A DNA stretch of 64,000 nucleotides from Alicyclobacillus sp. ALC3 (GTDB lineage Bacteria; Bacillota; Bacilli; Alicyclobacillales; Alicyclobacillaceae). A program made the translations under genes and the position numbers. Shown here in pieces: positions 43,431 through 54,347 of this stretch. The notes under the pieces were generated by a model that had not been told where the DNA came from, did no database searches, and saw only the letters and a program-made list of their open reading frames with translations. How positions within the stretch are numbered: the stretch's first letter is position 1; each line of letters begins with the position of its first letter. Location of the stretch: contig NZ_CP066784.1 in assembly GCF_028751195.1 (NCBI RefSeq), forward strand, positions 1,178,001-1,242,000, given 5' to 3'.

Positions 43431-44744
43431 TCAATGCCGGAACTCTGGCAACAGCGTCGCCCCGACAAAGCCGACGAGGGAGAAAACAGTGGGTACCAAC
43501 AGACCCATCGCCATCGCGTGCGCTGTAGCTGGAACTCCAGAAGCGGACGCTGGACTCGCGGAATCGACCACGGCTCCGTACAAAACTGGGAGCAGGACCG
43601 CACTCAAAAAACCTCCTGCGTTTGCAAAGCCGGACATCACACCACTTTGCGATGGTTCGGTCTGATCCCGGATGGCCGCAAACGTGAGCAGACTACCCCC
43701 GTTGCCAAAGCCAAGCACAAACATCTGAAGCGCCGTGACGACGACTGGGAGGTGGCCACCGCCCACCCACATGGTCACCCAAGCGAGAACGGCCAGTCCC
43801 TGCAGCCACAAGTACGGCATCCGCCGGCGCCCCAAGCGGTCCGAAATTACCCCCGTTACAGGTCCACCGACAAGAGCTCCAACAAATGCGATGAGGGTAA
43901 ACCAGGCCGCTTGCGACCTGCCAATGTGGTAGGAAGCGATAAAGAATGGCACAGCCCACAAACTGACAAACCCCATGTACGTTCCGACGATGCCAAAGTG
44001 ACACGCGAATGTCGCCCATGCGAGCCGCGCCCGCACAACACGACGCAGAACTTGTAGCACCGGGACGTACACAATCTTTGGCGCCGTACTTGTCTGCGCC
44101 GGATGCGCCACTACAGCACGCGGAAGCGCCCCCACTGTGCGGCGCCTGCGCAGTAGTAAAACTGCTGCTAGGCAACCTACTAGTAATAGTGCGAGGCCAA
44201 GCAGAAAAAACGGTTGTCGCCACCCGACTGCGGAGACCCAAGCAGCAAAGGGCAGGGTAGTCAACAGTGCGCCAATGTTCCCACCTGTGCCAACGAGGCC
44301 AAGCAACACACCGAACTCCTGCTGCAAAAACCGTTTGGCGAGAATCAGCACGATATTGACCCAGATGAGCGCGTCGCCAAGCCCCACTACCGCTCGCCCA
44401 ATGAGCAGCCACCCGAAGACATGCGCCTCGGAGAATATCAGTGTACCGACGCCATCAAACATAACACCGGCGACAAACAGTCGCTCCGGTCCGAAGCGGT
44501 CTCCGAACAGGCCGACCGGGATCTGCAACAGCATGTACAGCAAGTACTGAATGCTCGTCATCGTGCCAAGAGTGGCTGCGGTGACGTGGAACTCTGTCTG
44601 TAAGTGGTTTGTGATGAGACCGGGGCCGGTGCGCTGGGCAAACACCAGCAGATACGCCAGCGCAACCACACCAAATACCGCCCAACGCTCCTTCGACAGT
44701 CCTTGAGAGACGTCTGCGTCAGACGCGTTCGATTCTGTTGTCAT
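43431..44744 (-). CDS. Major facilitator superfamily transporter
   Basis: A 437-residue protein with 12 predicted membrane helices. GDRFGPERLF after helix 2 matches the MFS motif A, and a second similar loop (GVISDRLGRRRMPYL) stands after helix 8. The first helix region and VNIVLILAKRF resemble the sialate/hexuronate or oxalate-formate group, but the substrate is unknown. It is first in a likely operon with the acyl-CoA genes, so a carboxylate is a fair guess. Confidence 0.88.
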   Translation of the reverse strand: MTTESNASDADVSQGLSKERWAVFGVVALAYLLVFAQRTGPGLITNHLQTEFHVTAATLGTMTSIQYLLYMLLQIPVGLFGDRFGPERLFVAGVMFDGVGTLIFSEAHVFGWLLIGRAVVGLGDALIWVNIVLILAKRFLQQEFGVLLGLVGTGGNIGALLTTLPFAAWVSAVGWRQPFFLLGLALLLVGCLAAVLLLRRRRTVGALPRAVVAHPAQTSTAPKIVYVPVLQVLRRVVRARLAWATFACHFGIVGTYMGFVSLWAVPFFIASYHIGRSQAAWFTLIAFVGALVGGPVTGVISDRLGRRRMPYLWLQGLAVLAWVTMWVGGGHLPVVVTALQMFVLGFGNGGSLLTFAAIRDQTEPSQSGVMSGFANAGGFLSAVLLPVLYGAVVDSASPASASGVPATAHAMAMGLLVPTVFSLVGFVGATLLPEFRH

Positions 44745-44758
44745 CGCTCTGACCTAGC

Positions 44759-46282
44759 TCACACGCCGTACAGAGCGCCGAATTTTTCGCGCAGGTACGC
44801 AACCAAGTACTTGCCGTTCATCGGCTCACCAGTCACCTGTTGTACGATCTCGGCCGGTTTGAGCACCGCCCCATACTGATGAATGTGACCTTTCAGCCAG
44901 TCGCGGATGACCCCTAGATTGCCACGGCGCACCTGGTCCATGTAGTCCGGCACTTCCTTTGCCAGCGTATGGCGGAACTGGGCTGCGTAAATGTTGCCCA
45001 GTGCATACGACGGGAAGTAACCGAAGTCGCCGCCAGACCAGTGCACGTCTTGGAGAACGCCGTCCGCATCGGTGTCTGGTGTCACGCCGAGGTAGTCGTG
45101 CATTTTTTCGCGCCAAATACCTGGCAAGTCCGCTACGCGCAGGTCACCGTTGATGAGACCCTTCTCGATCTCGTACCTAATCATGATGTGCAGGTTATAC
45201 GTCACCTCATCCGCTTCAATGCGGATAAGCGACGGGCGCACCACATTCACGCCACGGTAGAAGTCTTCCAGCGCGACATCCGCCAACTGGGTCGGGAATA
45301 TCTCGAGCAGTTTCGGGTAGTGGAACTCCCAGAACTCGCGCGTGCGGCCAATCATGTTCTCCCAAAAACGCGACTGCGACTCGTGAATTCCAAATGACGT
45401 CCCGCTGCACAGGCCCGTGCCAATCAGGTCTGGCGAGATGCCTTGTTCGTATAGAGCGTGACCGCCTTCGTGGATCACGCTGAAGATGTTGCTGCGCACA
45501 TCGTTTGGCAAGTACTTGGTCGTCACACGCACGTCGTAACGGTTGATCGTGGACTCGAACGGGTGCAGCGTCTCATCAAGCCGGCCCGCCGCGAAATCGT
45601 ACCCCATCGACTCGAGCAGTATGCGGCTGACCTCCCGCTGTTTTGCCACGTCGTAGAACCGTTCAAACGGTGACTCGTCGATGCGTCGTCCGCTGTGTGC
45701 GATGGCTTGCACGAGGTCGACTGTGTCCTTGCGCAGTTGACCGAACACTTGGTCTAGCTCAGTGACTGTAACGCCTGGTTCAAATATATCGAGCAGTGTG
45801 TCGTACTTGTTCGCCTCGTATCCCCAGTAGTCGATGAACTCCTGTTTCATCGCCACGATTTGTTCTAGGTACGGGCGAAACATCGCAAAGTCGTCTTTGG
45901 CGCGCGCTTCCTCCCACACGGACTCGGCTTGCGAAGCGAGCAGGACATACGCGCGGTTGCGCTCCGCCGGAACTTTGCGGCTGCGCTCAAACTCTCTTTT
46001 CGCTTCTTCCACCGCGCGCTGCAGAACGCGGTCCAAAGTCGGGTAAACAGCACTGTCCGTCAGTACTGCTAGATACTCACTCATTTGGTCTGACGTGCTC
46101 ATCCGAAACACTTCGTCAGAAAGCGTCGCAATGGCGTCCGAACGCAGCTCTACCCCAAGCCGCGGTGCACCCGTGCGTAAATCCCAGTACATCAACGACA
46201 GTGCTTCCCCGTAGTGCTGCATCTTTTTTACGTGATCGCGAAAGGCGCCCGCGGTTCTTGCAACGGATTCAGACATACTCAT
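44759..46282 (-). CDS. Carboxypeptidase M32 (Taq-type metallocarboxypeptidase)
   Basis: A cytoplasmic zinc carboxypeptidase of 507 residues. The active site HEGGH lies at 271-275 (VIHEGGHALYEQG), with the family's DVRSNIFSV just before it, GIHESQSRFWEN with the third zinc ligand after it, and IRxEADEVTYNLHIMIRYE further on. The ATG at 46282 with AAGGAG ten bases upstream is preferred over a longer frame from 46360. It releases C-terminal residues from peptides; fits the other peptidases in the window. Confidence 0.93.
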   Translation of the reverse strand: MSMSESVARTAGAFRDHVKKMQHYGEALSLMYWDLRTGAPRLGVELRSDAIATLSDEVFRMSTSDQMSEYLAVLTDSAVYPTLDRVLQRAVEEAKREFERSRKVPAERNRAYVLLASQAESVWEEARAKDDFAMFRPYLEQIVAMKQEFIDYWGYEANKYDTLLDIFEPGVTVTELDQVFGQLRKDTVDLVQAIAHSGRRIDESPFERFYDVAKQREVSRILLESMGYDFAAGRLDETLHPFESTINRYDVRVTTKYLPNDVRSNIFSVIHEGGHALYEQGISPDLIGTGLCSGTSFGIHESQSRFWENMIGRTREFWEFHYPKLLEIFPTQLADVALEDFYRGVNVVRPSLIRIEADEVTYNLHIMIRYEIEKGLINGDLRVADLPGIWREKMHDYLGVTPDTDADGVLQDVHWSGGDFGYFPSYALGNIYAAQFRHTLAKEVPDYMDQVRRGNLGVIRDWLKGHIHQYGAVLKPAEIVQQVTGEPMNGKYLVAYLREKFGALYGV

Positions 46283-46489
46283 CGTATCGCCACTCCTTGT
46301 GCTATTCATGCGCCGTCCAGTCGAGACTGATATCAAATGGAGGCGGCTGCTGCGGCGCAATTGGACTGCAAGTTCAGCATACCAAACCCTTCGAGCAATC
46401 GCGAGTCAGTCGCTGCGCAAAAAAGAACGACGGCCGAAACAGCCCTCGCTCATAGATTCGTAAATCAGGTGTCTGTGCCGACAGCGCCA

Positions 46490-47602
46490 TTAAGGTGTGT
46501 ACGCATTCGCAGCAGCGACAGTCGGGAACACCATCCAGGCGTCTGGCAGATGCCGCTGTCCGTTCGGGTCGATCGTCGACGGCGAATTCATGATTTTGCC
46601 GTTCGCATACAACACAGTCGATGAACCACCGTCCATCGCACAGGCATTGACCGCTCCGTACTTCAGCATCAAATCCATTACCTGCTTCTGGCTTGCGCCG
46701 AGACCTGCACCACCGTGGAAGCGTCCGTTGGTCACAATGAAGATCACGGTCCCATCCTTAGCCTGACCGATGGCCGTCCGCGGGTCGTAACCCCAGCCAC
46801 CGTCCCCGTAGGTGATTTGCGGCTTGCCGTTGACGACCAGTTCAGGGTGAAACTGCATGGCGTCGCGAACTCCCATTTGTTGCAGTTGAGCAACCGTGTA
46901 GTTGCCCATCACCATGTCGCCCTGACTGGTAAATCCGACGACGGGCCAAGTCTCTGCTCCGGGGGTATTTGCGATGACATGGCCGCCGACGTACTCGAGC
47001 CCCACTGCATATCCGCCCCAACCGTTGCCATTCGGGTCTTCAAAGCCGCTCGCGTTAATGCCCACCGTTGCGCCGACACGCTTCGCCATATTGGTAATGT
47101 ACTCGCCCATCGCCCCCTGTACGTTGGCGTGGACGAGCCGCAACTGGCGCGGGTCGTGCACCAGAACGACGTATCCAGTGTAGCCCGGTCCCGAGATGTC
47201 CTGTACCTGTACTGGAGGTACGGCTGGCGCTGTGCTCACTTTGTTCGTCGGTGCCTTGGTGTGATGCGTGACACCGGTGTTTACCACGGGCGAATTCAAC
47301 TGACTGAGCAGCATGGAGTACTCAGCTGATGTGGTGATATATTTCGCCAAGTAATAATGGCGGGTAGAGATGATAGTTTCCGCCGCTAGCATTCGAACTC
47401 GAGACCCAAACGGCGTCCCGAAGGCGACTGCGGCTCCGATTCCGATTAAGACTAAAAAAGAACCGACAACACCCGTTGTCCAGCGGGCGAAGCGGCGCCA
47501 CGCGCGGCGACGACGCTGTGCGCGCTTGAGCTGGCGGGCGGCGCGGCGTCTGGACGAGGTTGTCAGGTCGTCAGATTGGTGCAGATCACGTCCGGGTTGC
47601 AT
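46490..47602 (-). CDS. Phosphodiester glycosidase domain (NAGPA-type) membrane protein
   Basis: A 370-residue protein: basic N-terminus, one membrane helix (about residues 40-62), a linker rich in Thr/Val/Pro, and a C-terminal NAGPA-like domain (about 150-365). Motifs include VGINASGFEDPNGNG, QFHPELVVNGKP, DPRTAIGQAKDGTVIFIVTN and NACAMDGGSSTVLYANG, which are the classic blocks of the family. Members hydrolyse phosphodiester-linked sugars, including wall polymers such as exopolysaccharide or teichoic-type compounds. It acts outside the membrane. Partner genes not visible. Confidence 0.88.
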   Translation of the reverse strand: MQPGRDLHQSDDLTTSSRRRAARQLKRAQRRRRAWRRFARWTTGVVGSFLVLIGIGAAVAFGTPFGSRVRMLAAETIISTRHYYLAKYITTSAEYSMLLSQLNSPVVNTGVTHHTKAPTNKVSTAPAVPPVQVQDISGPGYTGYVVLVHDPRQLRLVHANVQGAMGEYITNMAKRVGATVGINASGFEDPNGNGWGGYAVGLEYVGGHVIANTPGAETWPVVGFTSQGDMVMGNYTVAQLQQMGVRDAMQFHPELVVNGKPQITYGDGGWGYDPRTAIGQAKDGTVIFIVTNGRFHGGAGLGASQKQVMDLMLKYGAVNACAMDGGSSTVLYANGKIMNSPSTIDPNGQRHLPDAWMVFPTVAAANAYTP

Positions 47603-47644
47603 GACCGAACCTCCTTCTCGTCCATCCTAACGCGCCGAGCCACC

Positions 47645-48514
47645 TCACGCACTGGTAGATTTTGTGCCGTGCTCATCCGAACCTGTCGCAACTGGGTGCT
47701 CCGCGTAGGAGCACCAGTCACTCCAACTGCCCGCGTACAACTTTGCGTTGTCGTATCCCGCGAGGTGCATTGCGAACAGGTTGGCGCAGGCTGTCACGCC
47801 CGAGCCACAGTACATGACGACAGCACTGTCGTGACCGGCAGCGCCGACCACCGGAGCAAAGCGTTCTCGCAACGCATCCGCAGGCAACCAATATCCATCC
47901 GGCGTGAGGTTGTCCGACCAGAGCGCGTTTCTCGCCCCCGGAATGTGTCCAGCTACAGGGTCAAGCGGCTCAACGTCGCCGCGAAACCGCTCCGGAGCAC
48001 GGGCATCGACCAAAAGTGCGTGCTTCTCGCCTTGGACAACTTTCTCCACTTCCCTGGTTTCTACGACTCCACTCGCACGCACGCGCGGCTCAAAAGTACT
48101 CGGCCGCGGCTTTGGCACTTCCCGAGAGGTTTCCCCTCCTGCAGCCAACCACGCCGCAAACCCACCATCGAGCACGTATACTCGGTCAAGCCCCACATAA
48201 CGCAGCAGCCACCACGCGCGGGTAGCCATGCCTCCGCCGTCGTCGTAGACGGCAACTGATGTGTTCGGTCCTACGCCCGCTATGCTCAGTTTCGCAGCAA
48301 ACAGGTCGACGTCCGGAAGTGGGTGCCGCCCGCCGTGCGCTGCAACCGGTCCAGACAGGTCGTGTGTGAGGTCAAGGTACCAAGCACCAGGAATGTGTGC
48401 CTCGAGGTACGCCTCGCGCCCTTGATGAAGGTCTGTCAGCGAGAACCGGCAGTCAAACACCACCCAATCCCCGGATTTCCGCTCATCTTGGAGTTGCTGT
48501 GCCGTGACAAGCAT
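47645..48514 (-). CDS. Thiosulfate/3-mercaptopyruvate sulfurtransferase (two rhodanese domains)
   Basis: A 289-residue protein with an inactive N-terminal rhodanese domain (1-140) and an active C-terminal one with Cys236 in CGSGVTAC, the loop of this family. HIPGAWYLDL and HIPGARNALW are the matching conserved spots in each half. It moves sulfane sulfur to cyanide or thiols. The ATG at 48514 has AGGAGG eight bases upstream; the longer frame from 48649 lacks one. It precedes the NAGPA gene on the same strand. Confidence 0.92.
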   Translation of the reverse strand: MLVTAQQLQDERKSGDWVVFDCRFSLTDLHQGREAYLEAHIPGAWYLDLTHDLSGPVAAHGGRHPLPDVDLFAAKLSIAGVGPNTSVAVYDDGGGMATRAWWLLRYVGLDRVYVLDGGFAAWLAAGGETSREVPKPRPSTFEPRVRASGVVETREVEKVVQGEKHALLVDARAPERFRGDVEPLDPVAGHIPGARNALWSDNLTPDGYWLPADALRERFAPVVGAAGHDSAVVMYCGSGVTACANLFAMHLAGYDNAKLYAGSWSDWCSYAEHPVATGSDEHGTKSTSA

Positions 48515-48683
48515 CGAACTCGCCTCCTGACGCGACAATACCACAATCCGTGTGATTCCCGGTGAAATTTTGCTAAAGTTCCCTCCACACATGCCCATAC
48601 AGCCCTGTGCGAACACCGCATAGACTGCAGCAGTCACCGGGAGGAACAAAAGTCCCGGGACCGCACACGGAGGAGGGGACGCG

Positions 48684-49007
48684 ATGCCATGCCCTGAAGT
48701 GCAAACCGGGCGGGTAGAGATTCCTGGGGAAGACTACGCTCACATTCAATCATCGGTCGACCGTGGGAAGCACCTCTGGCGCCTGAGCCCAGTCCGCACA
48801 GCGCAGGTCGTCGGCAGTCGCAACCTCGGACTCGGCAAGTCTGACAGCTACACGTTCGTAGAACAGTTTAAGGAAGCTGGTTCCGGGTTGCAGCACGCAG
48901 TGGTCCGCGTGCGTCACCGGACGTGTTCGTACCTCGTGGAACTGTATCAACCAGAGACACAGGGCCCGCGCGGCATTTGGGTTGCGATGTCGGTCACAGA
49001 GGAGTAA
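48684..49007 (+). CDS. Small protein, unknown
   Basis: A 107-residue soluble protein translated from an ATG with GGAGGAGGGG upstream. It is divergent from the rhodanese gene and convergent with the ThyX-like gene (ten bases apart). Two Cys residues (positions 3 and 81) and a charged middle are the only visible traits. No family recognised. Confidence 0.55.
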   Translation: MPCPEVQTGRVEIPGEDYAHIQSSVDRGKHLWRLSPVRTAQVVGSRNLGLGKSDSYTFVEQFKEAGSGLQHAVVRVRHRTCSYLVELYQPETQGPRGIWVAMSVTEE

Positions 49008-49017
49008 CAAAGGCGCA

Positions 49018-49941
49018 TCAGCGCATTTTGTCCCACATGGACGGCGGAAGCTTTCCAACCGTCTCCACGAGCAAGTCATACAGGGGCGTCTCGAGCGCGC
49101 GTTCAGGGTCGACCCCTGCTTGCGCGGCGATGTCGCGCAGTGTCAGCCCGTCTTTGCGCAGCGTCCGCATCGCCTTCTCCCACTGTTGCAAGTGGGGCCC
49201 ATGGTAATCGATGAGGACGGTCCACTTTTCCTCGTCGACCTGCAAACAGGCCTGCAACATATCAGAGACCACTTCCACAGTCGCGCCCTGTGCACCCTTT
49301 TCGAAGAGGCGCTGACGGAACACTGTTTTGATCAGTGCTTCTTCGGAGAACTCCATAAGAAACGGTGGCATGATGTATCCGACGGGCAGCTTGGCGCGGG
49401 CCGCCTGCATCTGCTCGGCACGGTCTTGTTTCGCCAGGCGGATGACGTTGCGGATGCGCTCCAGTTCCTCCTCGTACTCACCCGGATTGCGCGCCTCAAC
49501 GGGTAGCTCAAACCCCCACGGAACGTTTGCGCGCTGACCACCAGCGATGCGCGTCGGACGTCCCACCGTGTAGGTCACGAGGTGGTCGTAAACCGGTTTG
49601 CCGATCCCGATGAACAAAAACAACACTGTCTCGCCCCGGATGGGCTCATACGAGTGTCCGGCCGCGACCATACTGGTCAAAAACCTCTTCGTGTTCGCCA
49701 TGTCGTTGTACTTACCTAAATACAAACTCGCCTTGAAGGCACTACTGAGGCGAGACTCGTCTGTAGCACGCAGAGCAATGACGCGGCCGTGCTGTGCGAC
49801 GGTCCAACCTTCCTCCACGTAACAGAGGTTGATGAACTTTTCAATGTTCGCCAAGTGCTCGTCCACAGGGACGAGATCGCTCAAAAACTTCAACCGGGAA
49901 TTCCCGAGAATCGCTTCACGATCGATTGTAAACACCTGCAT
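49018..49941 (-). CDS. ThyX-like protein of unknown function
   Basis: A 307-residue protein. Residues 85-140 read like the core of flavin-dependent thymidylate synthase: a GH pair (AAGHSYEP, 95-96, where ThyX has GHxSxxEH), a hydrophobic strand FLFIGIGKPVYDHLV (ThyX FxxxGxSRxxxxQLV), then TYTVGRPTRIAGGQRAN where ThyX has RHRxxSxNxxSxRY. The catalytic RHR triad and the Ser are not retained, so thymidylate synthesis is unlikely. The C-terminal 140 residues have no recognised match. The ATG at 49941 has AAGGAG five bases upstream. A distant paralogue with a new role is possible. Confidence 0.5.
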   Translation of the reverse strand: MQVFTIDREAILGNSRLKFLSDLVPVDEHLANIEKFINLCYVEEGWTVAQHGRVIALRATDESRLSSAFKASLYLGKYNDMANTKRFLTSMVAAGHSYEPIRGETVLFLFIGIGKPVYDHLVTYTVGRPTRIAGGQRANVPWGFELPVEARNPGEYEEELERIRNVIRLAKQDRAEQMQAARAKLPVGYIMPPFLMEFSEEALIKTVFRQRLFEKGAQGATVEVVSDMLQACLQVDEEKWTVLIDYHGPHLQQWEKAMRTLRKDGLTLRDIAAQAGVDPERALETPLYDLLVETVGKLPPSMWDKMR

Positions 49942-50040
49942 CACCGCTCCTTCGACACGAACAGTTCGATATTGCCCGAGAAATCCCCTGCTGCTTCGCA
50001 CCAATTCGACAGTAGACGAAGCTTCCCCTAGCCACTCGCG

Positions 50041-50068
50041 TTGACGCAGCGTGTCGCTGTGGTAGAAT
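50041..50068 (+). promoter_or_regulatory. Sigma-A promoter of mnmA
   Basis: TTGACG (50041-50046) and TAGAAT (50063-50068) are spaced by 16 bases, 67 bases before the mnmA ATG. Confidence 0.65.
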
Positions 50069-50132
50069 GGCGGGTACTGGAATCGTGCGGCGCTCGTGGT
50101 TGCCGCCACTTTGTACAGCAAGCGAGGCATAG

Positions 50133-52551
<2,419 letters not shown>

Positions 52552-52607
52552 CCCATCACCCTCCAATTCGACACATCCGCCACGTCACGCAACTGGGCGA
52601 AGTCGCC

Positions 52608-52649
52608 ATTCACATCTCACCATTCACATCTCACCATTCACATCTCACC
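52608..52649. repeat. 14-bp tandem repeat, three copies
   Basis: ATTCACATCTCACC is repeated head to tail at 52608, 52622 and 52636. Confidence 0.9.
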
Positions 52650-52746
52650 ATCCGGCCCATTGTACCGCAAAAAGTCGCGGCGTGATGAACGACGCTGGTG
52701 TCGTTACCGCTTGGTGTTTGAGGCTTTGACGCCACCGTGAGTGGAA

Positions 52747-52849
52747 AAAATGTCGCTGCAGCGCACCAATTCCGCCATTAGCGACATTTTAACCGTTGTC
52801 GCGGCGTCGGCAGGGCGAAAGATGAAAGGTTAGCGACGCAGGCGTCGCT
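52747..52849. other. Gene-free stretch with two inverted repeats
   Basis: AAAATGTCGCT (52747-52757) pairs with AGCGACATTTT (52780-52790), and AGCGACG (52832-52838) pairs with CGTCGCT (52843-52849). The word GTCGCT or its complement recurs up to 52912. No gene is seen between 52552 and 53576. Confidence 0.6.
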
Positions 52850-52922
52850 GATCGACCAAATTCAAGCACACCAGGTCGCGCTGAGTGTCGAGAAGGTCGC
52901 TAATGACCGCCAAACCGAGTCG

Positions 52923-53315
52923 ATAGGTGTCATTTTGACACTTACCTGCGAGGACCCCACGCTGTAGGTGTCATTTTGACACTTACCCGCGAGGACGCCG
53001 CGCTGTAGGTGTCATTTTGACACTTACCCGCGAGGACGCCGCGCTGTAGGTGTCATTTTGACACTTACCTGTGAGGACGCCACGCTGTAGGTGTCATTTT
53101 GACACTTACCTGCGAGTACGCCGCCCTCTAGGTGTCATTTTGACACTTACCTGTGAGGACGCCGCCCTCTAGGTGTCATTTTGACACTTACCTGCGAGTA
53201 CGCCGCCCTCTAGGTGTCATTTTGACACCTACAGCAAACAGGTCCCCACGGTAGGTGTCATTTTGACACCTACAGCAAACAGGTCCCCACGGTAGGTGTC
53301 ATTTTGACACCTACA
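52923..53315. repeat. Ten-copy palindrome array, 41-bp period
   Basis: TAGGTGTCATTTTGACAC begins at 52924, 52965, 53006, 53047, 53088, 53129, 53170, 53211, 53252 and 53293, always 41 bases apart. The core is an inverted repeat: the last copies have perfect 10-base arms GTAGGTGTCA and TGACACCTAC around a TTT centre, while the first seven have ACTTAC at the right edge. Intervals of 18 bases are near-identical (types like GCGAGGACGCCGCGC, then AGCAAACAGG in the last). A degraded copy follows at 53331. Not transcribed as a gene by any visible frame. Confidence 0.97.
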
Positions 53316-53320
53316 GCAAA

Positions 53321-53440
53321 CAGGCTGCCGCCGTCATTTTCGACACCTCTCCCGATGGACGCCTGGCTGCGTTCACCCTTCCCCCCCCCCCCGCTTGCAC
53401 AGGCATGTCCTCCGCGGCCGTGCAGCGCTGCAGCAGACAT
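53321..53440. other. Short gene-free stretch with an 11-C run
   Basis: Carries a partial palindrome copy (GTCATTTTCGACACC near 53333) and a homopolymer of 11 C at 53380-53390. Nothing else is supported. Confidence 0.6.
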
Positions 53441-53480
53441 AAAAAGGCTGCCCGCGAGCATCAGCTCATCGAGACAGCCT
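53441..53480 (-). terminator. Intrinsic terminator of the ECF transporter operon
   Basis: On the minus strand AGGCTG pairs with CAGCCT, with an inner GAGC/GCTC stem, and is followed directly by TTTTT. It lies about 96 bases after the S-component stop. Confidence 0.7.
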
Positions 53481-53576
53481 GTTCAAACCCTATTTGCGCG
53501 CACAGTACGTAATCCCATTCCTGATACCCGTCATCGCACATCAAACGAGCGTGACGACATGACAACGGTTAGATAT

Positions 53577-54179
53577 TTAGGAAATCTTCGACTTAGCCCC
53601 GACCCGATGCACGCCATAGTACGCCAGTACTACGACAGCAGTGATGATCGCGGAGACAATCGCCTCCGGAGTCCCATTCACGAGCGCAACTGTGCCGAGC
53701 GTACCGGCGCCCACATGGAAACGCACAAACACCATGAAGAGAACCAGGACGGTGTTGGTGACAGACCCTAGAAAGCCCGTGATCGCCAAGTTGACGACCA
53801 TCGGCACACGCACACGGCGCATGCCCACATAGGCGTAGTACGAAACGATCCCGATAAAAATGCGAGGAAGGATGGAGACGAGCGGGTCCTTAAACCACAC
53901 TACGCCACCGTGCAAAAACGAGGTGATGCCGAAAATTAGTCCGATGATCCCGCCCACAATCGGACCTTCGATGACACCGCCGACGATAGCCGGCACTTGC
54001 ATGATGGTGGCACTGCCTGCAGCGGTCGGCACAGGGATGTATCCGAGCCCTGTGACCCCGAGCAGAATGGCGATGGCGGACAATACACCGGCGACAACGA
54101 TCCGCCTGGTGGTGAGCGCCTTGCCTTCCCCTAAACTCATTTGCAGAGATGCAGCTTCCTGTGGTGCTTGTTGGCCCAT
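53577..54179 (-). CDS. ECF transporter substrate-binding (S) component
   Basis: A 200-residue membrane protein with about six helices, the substrate-capturing part of an energy-coupling-factor importer. TRRIVVAGVLSAIAILLGVT holds the Ala-rich first helix that contacts EcfT, followed by GSATIMQVPAIVGGVIEGP and FGITSFLHG, typical of a subgroup of unassigned S components (pantothenate-like vitamins have been suggested for similar ones). The ATG at 54179 with AAAGGGGG eight bases upstream is preferred. Adjacent to ecfT and the fused ATPase, so probably a dedicated importer. Substrate unknown. Confidence 0.83.
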   Translation of the reverse strand: MGQQAPQEAASLQMSLGEGKALTTRRIVVAGVLSAIAILLGVTGLGYIPVPTAAGSATIMQVPAIVGGVIEGPIVGGIIGLIFGITSFLHGGVVWFKDPLVSILPRIFIGIVSYYAYVGMRRVRVPMVVNLAITGFLGSVTNTVLVLFMVFVRFHVGAGTLGTVALVNGTPEAIVSAIITAVVVLAYYGVHRVGAKSKIS

Positions 54180-54237
54180 TGAACTGTCCCCCTTTAATGG
54201 TGGAACGTTACTGCTGGCGCGCAAGCTTTTTATACCA

Positions 54238-54276
54238 CTAGCGCGCGCGCTTGTCGATAGCGACAAGAGACGCTAG
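54238..54276. promoter_or_regulatory. Nested palindrome upstream of the S-component gene
   Basis: CTAGCG and CGCTAG ends enclose a CTTGTCG/CGACAAG stem with a four-base loop (outer ends at 54238 and 54276). It is in the leader between ecfT and the S gene. No known riboswitch class recognised; it may be an RNA processing or translation-control hairpin. Confidence 0.4.
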
Positions 54277-54347
54277 GCGACTTCCTCCGTGCGCAGCTGA
54301 ATTTCAAGCCATCGGCACCCCGCCCAGCCCCCCGCCTGCACCCCTGC

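Noticed and set aside
49018..49941. Genuine thymidylate synthase ThyX
   Set aside because: The RHR and catalytic Ser positions are not kept, so only a fold-level similarity is claimed.
52923..53315. CRISPR array
   Set aside because: The units are regular, but the intervals between palindromes are nearly identical instead of unique, and no cas genes are present.
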